Assembly (NCBI RefSeq): GCF_002878395.1
Contig: NC_061121.1
Location: 137,547,671 to 137,611,670, forward strand
Source: Capsicum annuum
Lineage: Eukaryota; Streptophyta; Magnoliopsida; Solanales; Solanaceae
Direction: 5' to 3'
Length of the DNA stretch: 64,000 nucleotides
A model generated the notes under the pieces. The model saw only the letters and a program-made list of their open reading frames with translations. It made no database searches and had not been told where the DNA came from. Each line of letters starts with the position of its first letter. Within the stretch, counting starts at the first letter, position 1. Shown here in pieces: positions 34,871 to 45,880 of the stretch. The position numbers were made by a program, and so were the translations under genes.

Positions 34871-36060
34871 TGTCTTTTATGATGATGGTAAAGGGGTATC
34901 AACATGTTACTTTGGCAAAGTCTTAGTACTCAAGATAACCAAGTTGTCCTGCGATAGTACATCAAGTGCTACTGGGAGGTAACCCAAAGTTTTTTATGTT
35001 TAAGCAAATGTTTTTACTTTTACTATTAGGATTTAGTACCGAGAATGTGAAAAATGAGGAGGTCAGCTAAAGGTCATGACGGCATCTCTAATAAGCCATC
35101 ATAATTGTGATAAGCTATAAAAAATATCGTCAGATAGGCCAAACTCAAGGCAGTTTCTTTTAAGGCTGACAACATCAGTGATAAGCTATCACATTTGTTA
35201 TAAGCCATCACAAGATATCATCAAGAAGACCTTGAATGCATTGCTAAACAATTTTGGGTCTAGTTCAAAAAATCTGACCCGACCCACAATCGAACCTCCT
35301 CATGTTCCCGCCTATGTTATTTTCTTTCCTTTTTTAGTTTATTTCTTTCTTTACTTAGTTTATTTACTTACTCATTCCAACTAATTTCCCTAAGTTAATA
35401 AAGACGAACAAGCTCCCTTGTGTGTGATTTTGAAATTTAAAATCAAGAATTTCTTCCAACTTTCTCTTGTGTGTGTAATAATATTAAGGGCTCCCATCGG
35501 GTATGCTCTAAAATTAACTCTTATTTTATTGTGGTAAGTGATGGATGGATTAAACCACAAGTTCCTAAGAGGGTTGAACTAATTTCAATATGAAAAGGGG
35601 CTAAAAATTGCACCTAGGGTTTATTGTGCAGGCCCAATGTTTAAAAGTCAGCTAACAAATTGGAACTCGAGGGGATTTTGAGGACTAATGGGACCAGAAA
35701 TTAACTTAAAGTCAAAAGTGGTGTTTTAATAATAGCTAAAGACATTTATGATAAGCTTATCATAATTGTGACGACTTATTAGGAATGTCATCAAAGGATG
35801 CTAAGAGTGAAATGGATTCTATTTAGAGCTGACGACATTCGTGATAGGCTATCACAATTGTGATGACTTATCAAAAATGTCATCAAAAGTTAATAAAGTT
35901 TTATAGGTTCTGTCTAAGGTTAATGAAAACTGTGATAAGCTATCACAGTTGTGACGACTTATCAAAAAATATCATCACACCTGGAGCCTAAAGCATGAAT
36001 GAGCCTTCTAATGCGTTTGTGTTTACACTATTGAGGATTGACTACTATTTTTATATTGCT
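34871..36060 (+). other. Athila-1 non-coding region with dyad-word array
   Basis: Contains TACTGGGAGGTAACCCAAAG (34972-34991), a phrase common after gag-pro or pol in Athila-type elements. Then come repeated dyads: 35178-35192, 35748-35763 (perfect 16-base palindrome), 35841-35855 and 35928-35950 (10-base arms around AGC), each usually followed by a TGACGACTTATCAAAAA-like half. RT, RNase H and integrase, which should follow the protease, are absent. Confidence 0.65.
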
Positions 36061-36073
36061 ATAGGAAACGTAT

Positions 36074-36750
36074 AATGGCACCCAAAAGAAAGAGTCCTCA
36101 GCTTACCCAGAAGGAATAATAGAAAAGTGTATGCTAAAAACTCATTGATGATGATTCTAATTATGAAGAGGAAAAACCTCTCGTCAGGTAGAGAAAGAAG
36201 AAGCAAAGCCCTAAAAAACCTCCACCAGCCCCACCAGTTGAGGCGGAGAATAGTGAGTACACTGAAATAACAACAACTTTTGAGCAGGAGGCATTTAAAT
36301 ATTCTAATCATGAGCACCATGACTATGAACATATTGAATCTGAAGAAGAAGAATAGGTAGGGCCCAAGAAGTCTGTGTCTAAGGGAACAACATCTGGATG
36401 CCTATCCATTGAATGACAAGATAATGAAGAGTCTCTAGCTCGGGGAACACTTATCAAACATAAGAGCCCTAAAGTTTGAGACACTGCTAGATGAAAAATT
36501 CCCAAATCAGAGGGCATCTTCATTGTTAGGCTTTGCAGAACTGATAGAAGAAGAGGTAAAAGGTTGATTCAGGAAGAAAAGTAGATTATCACCCAAGGGT
36601 TGAGCAGGTACCCTGAAGTGGAATAGAAGTTCCAAGAGTATGGCTTGGGATGGGCAAGAAAAGGGGGAGAATCATTTTGCCCTACGCTAGTCTGGGTGTT
36701 TTATGCAAACTACCAAGCTCAGTTAAAAAACATATGGCCCCAACTTCACT
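36074..36750 (+). pseudogene. Second ORF of Athila-1, putative plant transposon protein domain (PF20167-like)
   Basis: The ATG at 36074 opens MAPKRKSPQLTQKE, followed by acidic and Pro/Lys-rich sequence (KKPPPAPPVEAENSE) with several stops. From about 36640, GLGWARKGGESFCPTLVWVF and then YANYQAQLKN match the motif GLGWM...G-x-Y-x-PTLVREFYASY of the plant transposon-associated domain known as PF20167 (Transposase_32). Its function is unknown to me. The frame is cut at about 36750, where NA1-B begins. Found next to a retroelement lacking pol, it may be a second gene of a non-autonomous family or a nested fragment. Confidence 0.58.
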
Positions 36751-37143
36751 TCTCAGGCCTAATATAGTCTATTTATTGGGTGTTTCAAATCACCAGTATC
36801 AATAATCAACTAACTAGAAAATAAGCCTAATATAGTCTATTTATAGCCTATTACATAGAATGACCGAAACACCCATAATGACAAAGGGTGGCCTTGGAGT
36901 GTAAGCAAGGGGCGGCCTTGGAGTGTATAAAGCTCATCTTCACACTTCAACATATGCACCCTCGGGTAGGCATCAAAGGCAATCCCACAATCAATCATCC
37001 ACACACGGAATTGCTTTATATTGTGCTCAGGATAGGTCCTCCATTCATGTTCTTATGCCCTCGAGGTGACCAATGCTTGAGACTTTATGATTTAGCCTCC
37101 GTTGATATCTTTAGAAGATATGATGACCATTTGGATCTTATCA
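36751..37143 (-). repeat. 3' LTR of NA1-B, truncated
   Basis: Matches 14660-15027 and ends at GGATCTTATCA before the polypurine tract. The left edge repeats a short phrase (CCTAATATAGTCTATTTAT at about 36758 and about 36827), so a small rearrangement accompanied the truncation against Athila-1. Confidence 0.7.
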
Positions 37144-37672
37144 TTCTCCCCTAAATGAAAAGGATTTGACCACGAATCTAAACCTTTCAAGACCAAAGAA
37201 AGGACAAACAAACAAAATATCCTCATGGCATGAGGATTAGGGTTAGTATAATAAATAAAATCATCATACCAAAATGGTTCATAATGGAAATATAACCAGG
37301 CTTCCTTTGTTTTTAACAAGAAAAGCTTACTGAAAAGATCACAAAAAATGTCTTTGATAAACAGAAAGAGATCCTTCAATAAATAAACAACCTTTGAGAA
37401 AGGGTTCTCTCATCACAATCAAATCTTTCTTGTCGTCTTAACCAAGCGTTAAGTCGGATGTGTAGAAATTTCCACACCCTAAGAGAGCATGGGGATTAAA
37501 TGGGAGAAGTAGCCAAGAAAATAGGCCAAGGCTATTCTTTATTTCCCTTAGGGTGCCATCCCTAAAATCATGCAAGACATCTTTTTTTGATAGTAGATTA
37601 CTATTGAAAGGTAAGGAGTTATGGCCTACAAGTTGTCTCTCTAAGAGATACATGTCATTCTTCACACACTTG

Positions 37673-37714
37673 ATGATGGACTTCATTAACTTAATGATGG
37701 ACTTCATTAACTTG
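37673..37714. repeat. 21-base tandem duplication at a deletion scar
   Basis: Two adjacent 21-base units beginning ATGATGGACTTCATTAACTT. Copy A has one unit at 16521. The left copy adjoins the point where about 970 bases are missing in B. Confidence 0.85.
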
Positions 37715-37715
37715 A

Positions 37716-38700
37716 GATAGAGAGAGAGGATAGAGTGTAAACCTTTGGACATTGAGTTCAAGAGTTTACCTATTGGTTCTTCCATCATGCTTAGTAGACC
37801 TATCAAATTGACATGGTCTTCCCAATAATAAGTGACAAGCTTGTATAGTGATAACATCACGAAGCACCTCATCTTGGTAATTCCCTACGCTGAACCTCAT
37901 TACAACTTTCCGGGTTACCTTTAACTCTCCACATGATTTCTACCATTAAAGTTTCTAAGGAATTGCATAAGGGGTAGTGGGAAGTTTAAAGAAGTCAGCC
38001 ATAGTGGCACTAGCAATATTAGCAAAACTACCACTTTAATGATAATTGTGTACACACCTCCTTTAATAAGGAATTTGGTATGAAAAAGATTCTCTCTTTG
38101 AATCAGATCAACCAAATCCTTACTAATCATTTCTCTTCTTACCACATAGCTAGGAACTTGACACTCACCTTCTTACGGCCAAGTATCTTCCTCATCTCTT
38201 TCATTTTGTATCTCATCCTCTACTTTCTCTCCACCTTGAGGCTCGTCTTTATTTTATTTGATTTCTAGTCCTCCCTCTTCTCCAAGATAATACAATTTCT
38301 CTTACCTAAGTATCACATTACATCGGTTTAGGCATTCATTTTCTTTACGCACCCAACCTTGACATTCTAAACAGTAGAAACCATTAGGATTAGGAATAGG
38401 ATACTTGTTACCTTTATTTCTTTGAGGATACTTTTGGGCAGCCTTGGTCTTGAGGGTCGGGAGTTCCTTTGACTCTTAACATGATCTAACCTCATTCTCA
38501 TTGGTTACATATCCCCTCTTATTGTAGATACTTCCCTTTTTAACGATGATATATCCCCTTTCACGGAAGACATATCTATTTCTAACCTTATAAGATTCAT
38601 TTGTATTCTTTTTATAGTTCGGTTGAGGACTTCAAGAGAAACTATGAGGGTATCCATAGCATTGTTGTCCACAGTTTGAGAAGTTGTTCCTTCCATTGCA
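37716..38700 (-). pseudogene. Protease, linker, knuckle and coiled coil remnants of NA1-B
   Basis: The minus strand from 38696: 63-codon frame with heptad-like Leu/Ile spacing (MDTLIVSLEVLNRTIKRIQM), then the knuckle CLECQGWVRKENEC (38385-38344) lacking its His, an acidic linker near 38150-38280, and protease remnants to about 37720 in broken frames (37438-37872 is one). It is more decayed than NA1-A in the protease. Confidence 0.55.
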
Positions 38701-39915
38701 ATTGTACCTAAGAAGACACCTACAATACAACAAGCAAATTAGCTCAAAATATCCTCACCATACTCTCACACTTTTTATTACCTCAAACTTTTATTCACAA
38801 GTGATGAAAGTTGGCTTGTAATCCATGAGAAGTTTAGGGATGAGTCTACTTTTGTCTGAAATGGATTTTTGTTTGAAAGACTCAAAGAAATCTTGTTCGG
38901 ACTTAAGAGAAGAACTATAACGAATTACAAAAGATAAAATCACACAAATAATGCAAACACGAAGAAAATGGATTCAAAACTAACTCACAACCTAGTAGGT
39001 GATTACTAGTTTTTCAATTAGTACTAAAATCAAGAAATAAAACTAAAGAAATAATGACATAAAATGAAGAATCCAAAATTTGAGCCTAAGGGCGAGTTGT
39101 ATGGAAATGATGATGTGGCAGCCTTTTGTTTGTTGAGATTTATTTGAAAATTTCTTATTTTCAAACTTTGAACTTTTTAATCAATCTTCACTCTATAGGA
39201 GTAGTGATGGGTTTTGAGGGGGGAAATGTAAGAATTGGAGCCTTTTTCAAGATCAAAAGAGTTTGAATTTGTAATGGTCCCCCCTTTGTACATTCCCTTG
39301 TACTTGAATATTCCTTTTGATGCTTTTCTTTTTTTGGAATACTTGGAATATGCTTGAAATATTCTTTGAACAAACAAGTACTACACCCTCTTTCTTCTAT
39401 TTTTTAGATCAAATAGACATTTTTGAATATTTTTCTTCAACAAGATATGAATTTGATGAAGAAAAACAAGAACTTTCAAAAAATGGCAACTAAACCAAAT
39501 GAGCTTGGAATTGAGTCATTTGTAGTTCCTGATGATCACGTTGAATTTATCAACAGCAAAAACACACTTTCAAGTCCAAATACTCAACCAAACCTTTGCC
39601 AAAATAAAGATCCACTTTCAAGTTTCTTCAAGTCAAGCTCAACAATGGAGAATGACTCAAATCAACCAAGAAATGGCTCTAATTGAAGATCTAGACTACA
39701 TTAGTAATAGGGAACAGTGATCTAACACTAGAAACAAACAAAACACACAAAAACTACCAAGATCTTGTAGATCTAGTCTCAGCCAGAAAGCAAAATGCGA
39801 CACCATTTTTTTTATTATTGGATTTTTTACTCTTTTTTTTGTTTATTTTCTCAAGGTAACAACAATCCAAGACTTAGAATTGTAAGATAATTCTAAATGT
39901 GGATCTGCTACCAAA
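38701..39915 (-). other. 5' internal part and primer site of NA1-B
   Basis: Homologous to 17720-18725. Frames 39177-39377 (minus) and 39423-39686 (plus) are not recognised as proteins. The primer site TTGGTAGCAGATCC (minus strand, 39901-39914) adjoins the LTR. Confidence 0.55.
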
Positions 39916-40533
39916 TGATATGAGATCTACTATGAAAACATAAGAAAACTAAGGATATATAACTTGACATAAGAGTATACAAGTAATAAGAACCAAAATG
40001 TGTATCAAACCCTATGAACCCTAAGACTCATAAAAGCAACACCAAGTTCTTACCTGAACCCAAAAGGTAATCGATTCACCTTAAAAACCTACGTTTCTAA
40101 GCCAAAAGATCAACACAAGTGAAATTCACACTTACCCTAGTTACACTCTTTAGGAGTTAAGAGGAATGATGTTTCAAGTCTTTCAATATCAATAATCAAC
40201 TAACTATAAAACAAGCCTAATAGAGTCTATTTATAGCCTATTACAAAGAATGACGAAAATACCCCCAATGACATGGTACGACATTGTAGTGTAAGCAAGG
40301 GGTAGCCTTGGACTATTTGAAGCTCATCTTCACATTTCAACATATGCACCCTAGGGTAGGTATCAAAGGAAAGCCCCCATGCAATCATCTACACTCATAA
40401 TTGCCTTATATTCTTCTCAAGATGGGTCCTCCATGCATGTTCTTGTGTCCTTGAGGTTACCAAAGCTTGGGCCTTTATGATTTGGACTCCATTGATTTCT
40501 TCAAAAGCTACGACGACCATTTGGATCGTATTA
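39916..40533 (-). repeat. 5' LTR of NA1-B
   Basis: 618 bases from TGATATGAGATC to GGATCGTATTA, homologous to 18727-19412 but about 70 bases shorter, mainly near its left end. Confidence 0.72.
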
Positions 40534-41739
40534 TATCAACTTTGTTAAGCAAATTTAGTTCTAGAGTTGATCTTGAGAAATTGATTTATGGGCATACACT
40601 CTTTTAGTCATAGTTAGAATCCATTCACTAATTATGTATATATCTCTTGGGTACTGGATAGAGTATATTTATTATAATTAGTATTACAAATCTTAGATCT
40701 GGTCCAAGTAGTGTGTACATATATTCTTGAATCACCTTAGGGTCCCTTAATTTATGAGCCATAGTACAAGAGAATAGAGGTCGTCATAGGTTATGCCGTT
40801 AAAAGCTGTTGAGCTGGAGGAGGTATATACCCTTGGTACATTGTGATACTCATAGTAGAAATGGTTCTATGGATTTAATTTTCATTCGTTCATTCATATG
40901 CATCACCGATCAAGTATATTATTTGGTTGTTCTATCTATTCACCTTATGGTCTTTGCATAGGTATAGGCTATGATTGTTATTTTATAAGTGGTAATTGAC
41001 CTTATGGGCTTATAGGGGCTTGGTTAGGTATTGATAGTCTGGAACAGCCTATTACTTTATTTTTGTTATTATGGTTAGTTTGTGGCAGGTTAATTATGGA
41101 CTGGTGCCCAATGTTTTTGGTATGATTCTGATCTCCTCCCTTAATACGATAAATTACATTATTGATAATTATCTTATGGTTATACCTTATGGCTGGGGAC
41201 CCTGATTATGATGACACTAGTTTTCCTACTTTAGTAGTATGCCTTAAGATGTTAGGTTAGTTACTTTGGTTCATCATCATATATCCCTCTCTTATTTATC
41301 TATTCATATGTATATGTATTATATGACTTTTATTCACTTCCCTTGTATATTGACTAGTGAAATATGGTATTGTACTTTAGATTCTCATTACTATTAAGAT
41401 AGGATAAGATTAGCCTTAATGCTTTCTTAGCATTATTGTGTTTAGTTTCTTGGATAGGTGCTTGTAGTTTATATTCCTATTTTACAAGTTATCTATGCTT
41501 GCATTATTTTTGGAGCTCAGTCGGCCAATGCCCAATAATTTCCATGTGTTTAGTACTCATACTCCACTTTTGCAGCCTGCATATCATAGTACAAGTTCTC
41601 GTTGTTGTTGTATGCATTGTTTAGAGAAACTATATCAGAGATATAGGGTGATATCCTAGCATTTGGAGTTTTACTACTCTGCCTCTTATGCATTAGTCTA
41701 TTCTCTATGATGCATTCAATGACAACTTGGGTCGTGACA
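40534..41739 (+). repeat. Element IV-type LTR, right part, copy B
   Basis: Same sequence and junction with NA1 as 19413-20867. About 240 bases present in A (20624-20863) are absent here: the join reads GACAACTTGGGTCGTGACA. The left part of this LTR is missing because NA1-B is truncated on its far side. Confidence 0.65.
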
Positions 41740-42658
41740 CCTTTAGAACCTACGGTGGAGTCGTAGTTCTAGTACTTAGGGAATTCTTCAAAAGGTTTTA
41801 GTCTAACTTATGGGTAAGCCTTCATCCCTGCATCTGCTTGGTGTTAAGTACTACCCCCAACTGAATGATACCAATAAATTCAATGCTCAACGATAATAAT
41901 AATGCGAAGACTAAAAATAAATGCATGATCTGAAAGCATTCAAAAACATGTAAGCTGGAGAATTTTGTACTTATATGTAAATGCATAAAATCTTAGGTCA
42001 TAAGGTGTTCATAACCCACCATCTCTGAAGAAGGCATCTAATCGTGGCATTACTACAATTTGAATGTAATAAGGAATTTCATAACTCAATGGCAAAATAT
42101 ATTTCATAATCATGAGTATGAAGAGATTCTTAAATTAAAGGGTAAACATCTATTCATGGTTTAGTCGAAGAAAGAAACTGAAAACTAAAGGAATTCATAC
42201 TTTTCAAGGAAACCCTAAACTTCAAAGGTCAATTGAACTTGGGGAGTTGAATTAACTTTAGGAATCAATGGGTGAAAGGGATCTCATTGGTCAAATCCTG
42301 CATACTTGAGGCTAAAAACATTGATGAAACCTTTGAATTTGGAGATTGAAGATTGAGAACCCCATTGAGAACCCCAACTCTAGCTTGAAGGGGAAAATTG
42401 CCCATTCTCTCTAATTTTGTAATTTTTGAGTGAATTATGAGGAATTAGGGACTAGGGGTGTTTTTTATTTATTAGTCAGGCCTTGGGTATCTTAAACTAT
42501 GTAGTTTTAAGGTTAAAAGAGTGGGGAAAGACCGAAAAACCCCTTTAAAATATTCAAAAAAGTTGTTTGAAACAACCCTGATGACCCTAGATACAACACG
42601 TATGTTTTGGAAATAATTGTAGCCTAAGTCATCGCCTAGGACCCAAATTTTGGTCCCC
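41740..42658 (-). repeat. Gypsy LTR fragment, minus orientation, copy B
   Basis: Homologue of 20868-21744 with the same flanks. It carries about 30 extra bases near 42365-42400 relative to A. Confidence 0.4.
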
Positions 42659-43286
42659 TATTATGACCTCAAAACAAAGGTGATGATGGCACTTTTTGTG
42701 GAAATACCTAGTAAAAAGTACCAATATAATATTCCAAAACCTGGTGCCACAACATAAGAACTACTAAATATATCTCGAATGTCAAAAGATACAATAATAG
42801 TCCAAAAAGGATCACAACTCTATCTTTGAATACAATATAAGACATGTGATAGATAGGAAGAGGTAGTAGATCAACTCCGGAAGTCTGGATCAACTGCAAT
42901 ATTGAATATACTTTAGATACCACTAAATTAGTTGTCGTGTAGTGCTCCTATACCTGGATCTGCACTAAAAGGGTGCAGTAGGGGTGAGCATGGTCCACTT
43001 GTACTCATATCAACAGCCGACAAAGCATAGTACAAAAAAAAGTCTATAAACACAAACAATGGGCATACCACCTGCAATCAGAAAATGTCCGAAACCATAG
43101 CCATACCATATTTACTAACAGTTCTACAACATCTACATATACCACAAACATATACGAGAAAAGAGAATAGGTATACAAATATCACATATACAAGTACGGA
43201 AAAAAAGTACACAGAGAGAGATATCACATTAAGGATAATAATACAACACAGAATGAAAAATGATATTTATGAAATACAATAAAGTT

Positions 43287-43336
43287 GATGATGATGATGA
43301 ATACTATCATAATGATGATGATGATTTGATGATGCT
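43287..43336. repeat. GAT trinucleotide simple repeat
   Basis: Two runs of GATGATGAT separated by about 17 bases. Copy A at 22537-22551 has one run, so the repeat has expanded or been duplicated in B. Confidence 0.8.
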
Positions 43337-43707
43337 TGAGGTTTTCGCAAAACCTCTATATACACCTGTTAAGTTGTGCTCACATGGTAGGACCCATGGG
43401 AGGTTCATTAACTCATATACAACCAATATCCATAATTCTTCCCAGCACTTATATTCGCAGAGGGATTTTAAAGATGTCACATTTCTGTTAGAAAAGCCAG
43501 TATTAACAGTATTCCCATAGTGGTACCAATGTTTCATGCATGTATAACATAAGACACAAATCAGCACAATATACAACAATAGCAACTGCATACAATATAT
43601 GATGTAATTAGAATTATGATTTGAAGCACGAGGTAATCTCACAACCTTTGTATACACCTATCGAGTTGTGTTCCCGAGGTGGGACTCATGGGGGGGTCGC
43701 AACCCAT

Positions 43708-43891
43708 AAAGGTTAGCTTGGTGCACTAAATCTCCCTCTACGCGAAGGGTCTGGGGAAGGGTCCCACCATAAGTGTATATGATACGCAACCTTACCTTGC
43801 ATTTTTGCCAAAGGCTATTTCCAAGCATTAAACCCATTACCTCTTTGTCACATGGCAGCAACTTTGAAAGTTACTCCAACGCTCCCCTTCC
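43708..43891 (+). mobile_element. AU SINE-like element, copy B
   Basis: Better preserved than copy A, for example GGTCTGGGGAAGGGTCCCAC and GCAACCTTACCTTGCA. It is in exactly the same LTR position as 22934-23116, so the insertion predates the block duplication. Confidence 0.58.
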
Positions 43892-45880
43892 AGCTCATAC
43901 ATCGCTAGAGGGTTTTTCAATATGTCACCTTTTCTTTAAAAAAAAAGCCAACATTTCCAGTATTTCTACAGTGGCACCAATGTTTTATGAATAAATATAA
44001 TATTAAAAAGTAATGCTCACAACCAACCAAAATGAGTATATCTAATATACATACCATGTGAGCCAAAATTCCACACAAATCAACCAACTATCCATGATCT
44101 AATAAAATTTAGAAACTACCAAGTGAAATATGCAAGAAAATTTCATTGATACCACATAACTCCCAATATCAAGGCTTTTCCCACTAAAAAAAGTGTAATC
44201 AAACATACATATATCAATACCAAGCCAACAACATCATATAAGACCCCACATGGTCACACATAGCAAATATTATCTCAAAACTAACAAATATTATCCACAT
44301 ATACCCCCACACGGGCAGGTAATTACCTAAACACATTTTCCGTAATACTACCCCATACCTATAGCATGTTCTGACTTTATTATTAACTACCCAACCTAGT
44401 TTGAAGAAAGTTAAGCCATAACCTACCTCAAATGCCAACAAGGGGTCTAAAAATCCTTCAACCTAGAGCCTTTCTCTCACGAACAGATCTGATGTCAACT
44501 AACACATACAAATATAAAATCTACACATCAAAAGAAAGCCAACGATACTCATATTGCCTAATTCTGAGTTGGAGTCAAAACGGACCCCAAAATGTGTTTT
44601 TGAAAAGAAAGGGTAAACTCATAATTTTTATTAATTGAAAAATATTCCCCATAATCATAGGATTCTACAACTGAATCCATGCAAAAATAAGTTAAAATGA
44701 GGTTCAAAAAAAGGATAAACCTTTTCCAAGCTTTACCAACAAATCCCTCCAAGATCCATTTTAAAATAAAAAATTTAAAGTTGTTTTGAAGATCAAATCG
44801 AGAAAAATTATAATCATGAGATTAGAAACTTAACCATGAAACAAATCTCAAAAACTCCATTCGGATTGCCCAAATTTGAGCTCTGAACCCCCAAAAATGA
44901 TGAAAATGGTGTTTCAATTCTCAACGTTGGGCGACAATCATGAAAAACAAAATTGAAGTTCTTGAGAAATGGGGAAAATAGAGTTCTAAATTTGTAGACA
45001 ATTATTCCATGATAAAAACGCATCAAAACAGAAAAAAATGGAGTTTTCTAGCTCATAAAATGTCAAATTTACGAATTTGGGTGTTTTACTCAGCAATGGT
45101 CGCTTAAGAGACAATTTGATCGCTTAAATGCCATGGTCAAAGGTTTAAAATGTAGCTTAAGCGGCCAAGTTTTTTCTTAAGTGACCCGTTCAAACAAAAA
45201 AAGGTTCGTTTCCACGAACACACCAGCACCAACAAAATGAAAAAATTATTTTTGACCCCTGAAACTCATTTAGAGCCATATGAACATTAATTCAATAGTA
45301 AATTTTATAGTAAAACATGTTCCAGATCCAATGGAATCATCAAATTTGTGAAGAATGATCATCATCACATAATTTACCTCTGGGACGCTATTTACACTAT
45401 TTCTGATCCAAGGATTGAAACGAGATATAAAAATCACAAAATCGAACCAACCCCACTATTAACCTAAATTTGACTTTTTATACTTAATGGCGATATCAGA
45501 TTTTCAAAAAATATCATCTTTATCGAGTTAACCATGGAAACCCAATATCACAACTTTTCAAATTCAGGGTCAAAAAGACAAATAAAAGCCGTAAAATCAT
45601 ACCAACCATGTTACCAACCTAAAATTTACATTTCGTATCTGCAAGCACTTTCTATTTTTCCATCTGATGTATAGATCAATAAAAATTGCAAAGTCAACTA
45701 TAGAGACTTTATAACAACCACAACCACAATATCATATAAATCACAGCAAAATGCATTGGGAAATATGAAAATCATCCCCATACTCCAAATATATTACAAA
45801 GTAACCATAAGGAGGGGTAAAATGACCAAATCCCATAGAGATAAGTATTCACAACAACCACCAAAAATCAAGTCCTTACA

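Larger units (their letters stand above)
36751..40533 (-). mobile_element. NA1-B: second gag/protease-only LTR element, minus strand
   Basis: Same layout and orientation as NA1-A, 3.8 kb. The left LTR is truncated (about 36751-37143), the right LTR complete (39916-40533). Interior 37144-39915 carries the polypurine tract (37144-37158), decayed protease region, acidic linker, knuckle (38335-38395, CLEC...C with His replaced by Arg) and coiled-coil frame 38505-38696. Relative to copy A it lacks about 970 bases at 37665 and has a 21-base tandem duplication (37673-37714). No RT or integrase is present. Confidence 0.68.
42659..45880 (-). repeat. 3' LTR of minus-strand gypsy element, copy B (3.2 kb)
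   Basis: Plus-strand ends TATTATGACC and AGTCCTTACA match the termini of copy A (21745-25021). It holds the same SINE-like insert, the two tandem 300-base segments and the CGCTTAAG tract (45100-45190). It lacks about 140 bases near its left end that A keeps (A 21790-21920) and has a single 54-base unit. GAT-rich simple repeats lie at 43287-43336. Confidence 0.7.

Noticed and set aside
36051..36332. Minus-strand 93-codon hydrophobic frame
   Set aside because: It is the antisense of the Glu/Lys-rich second ORF of Athila-1; antisense of GAA/AAG codons gives Phe/Leu runs.
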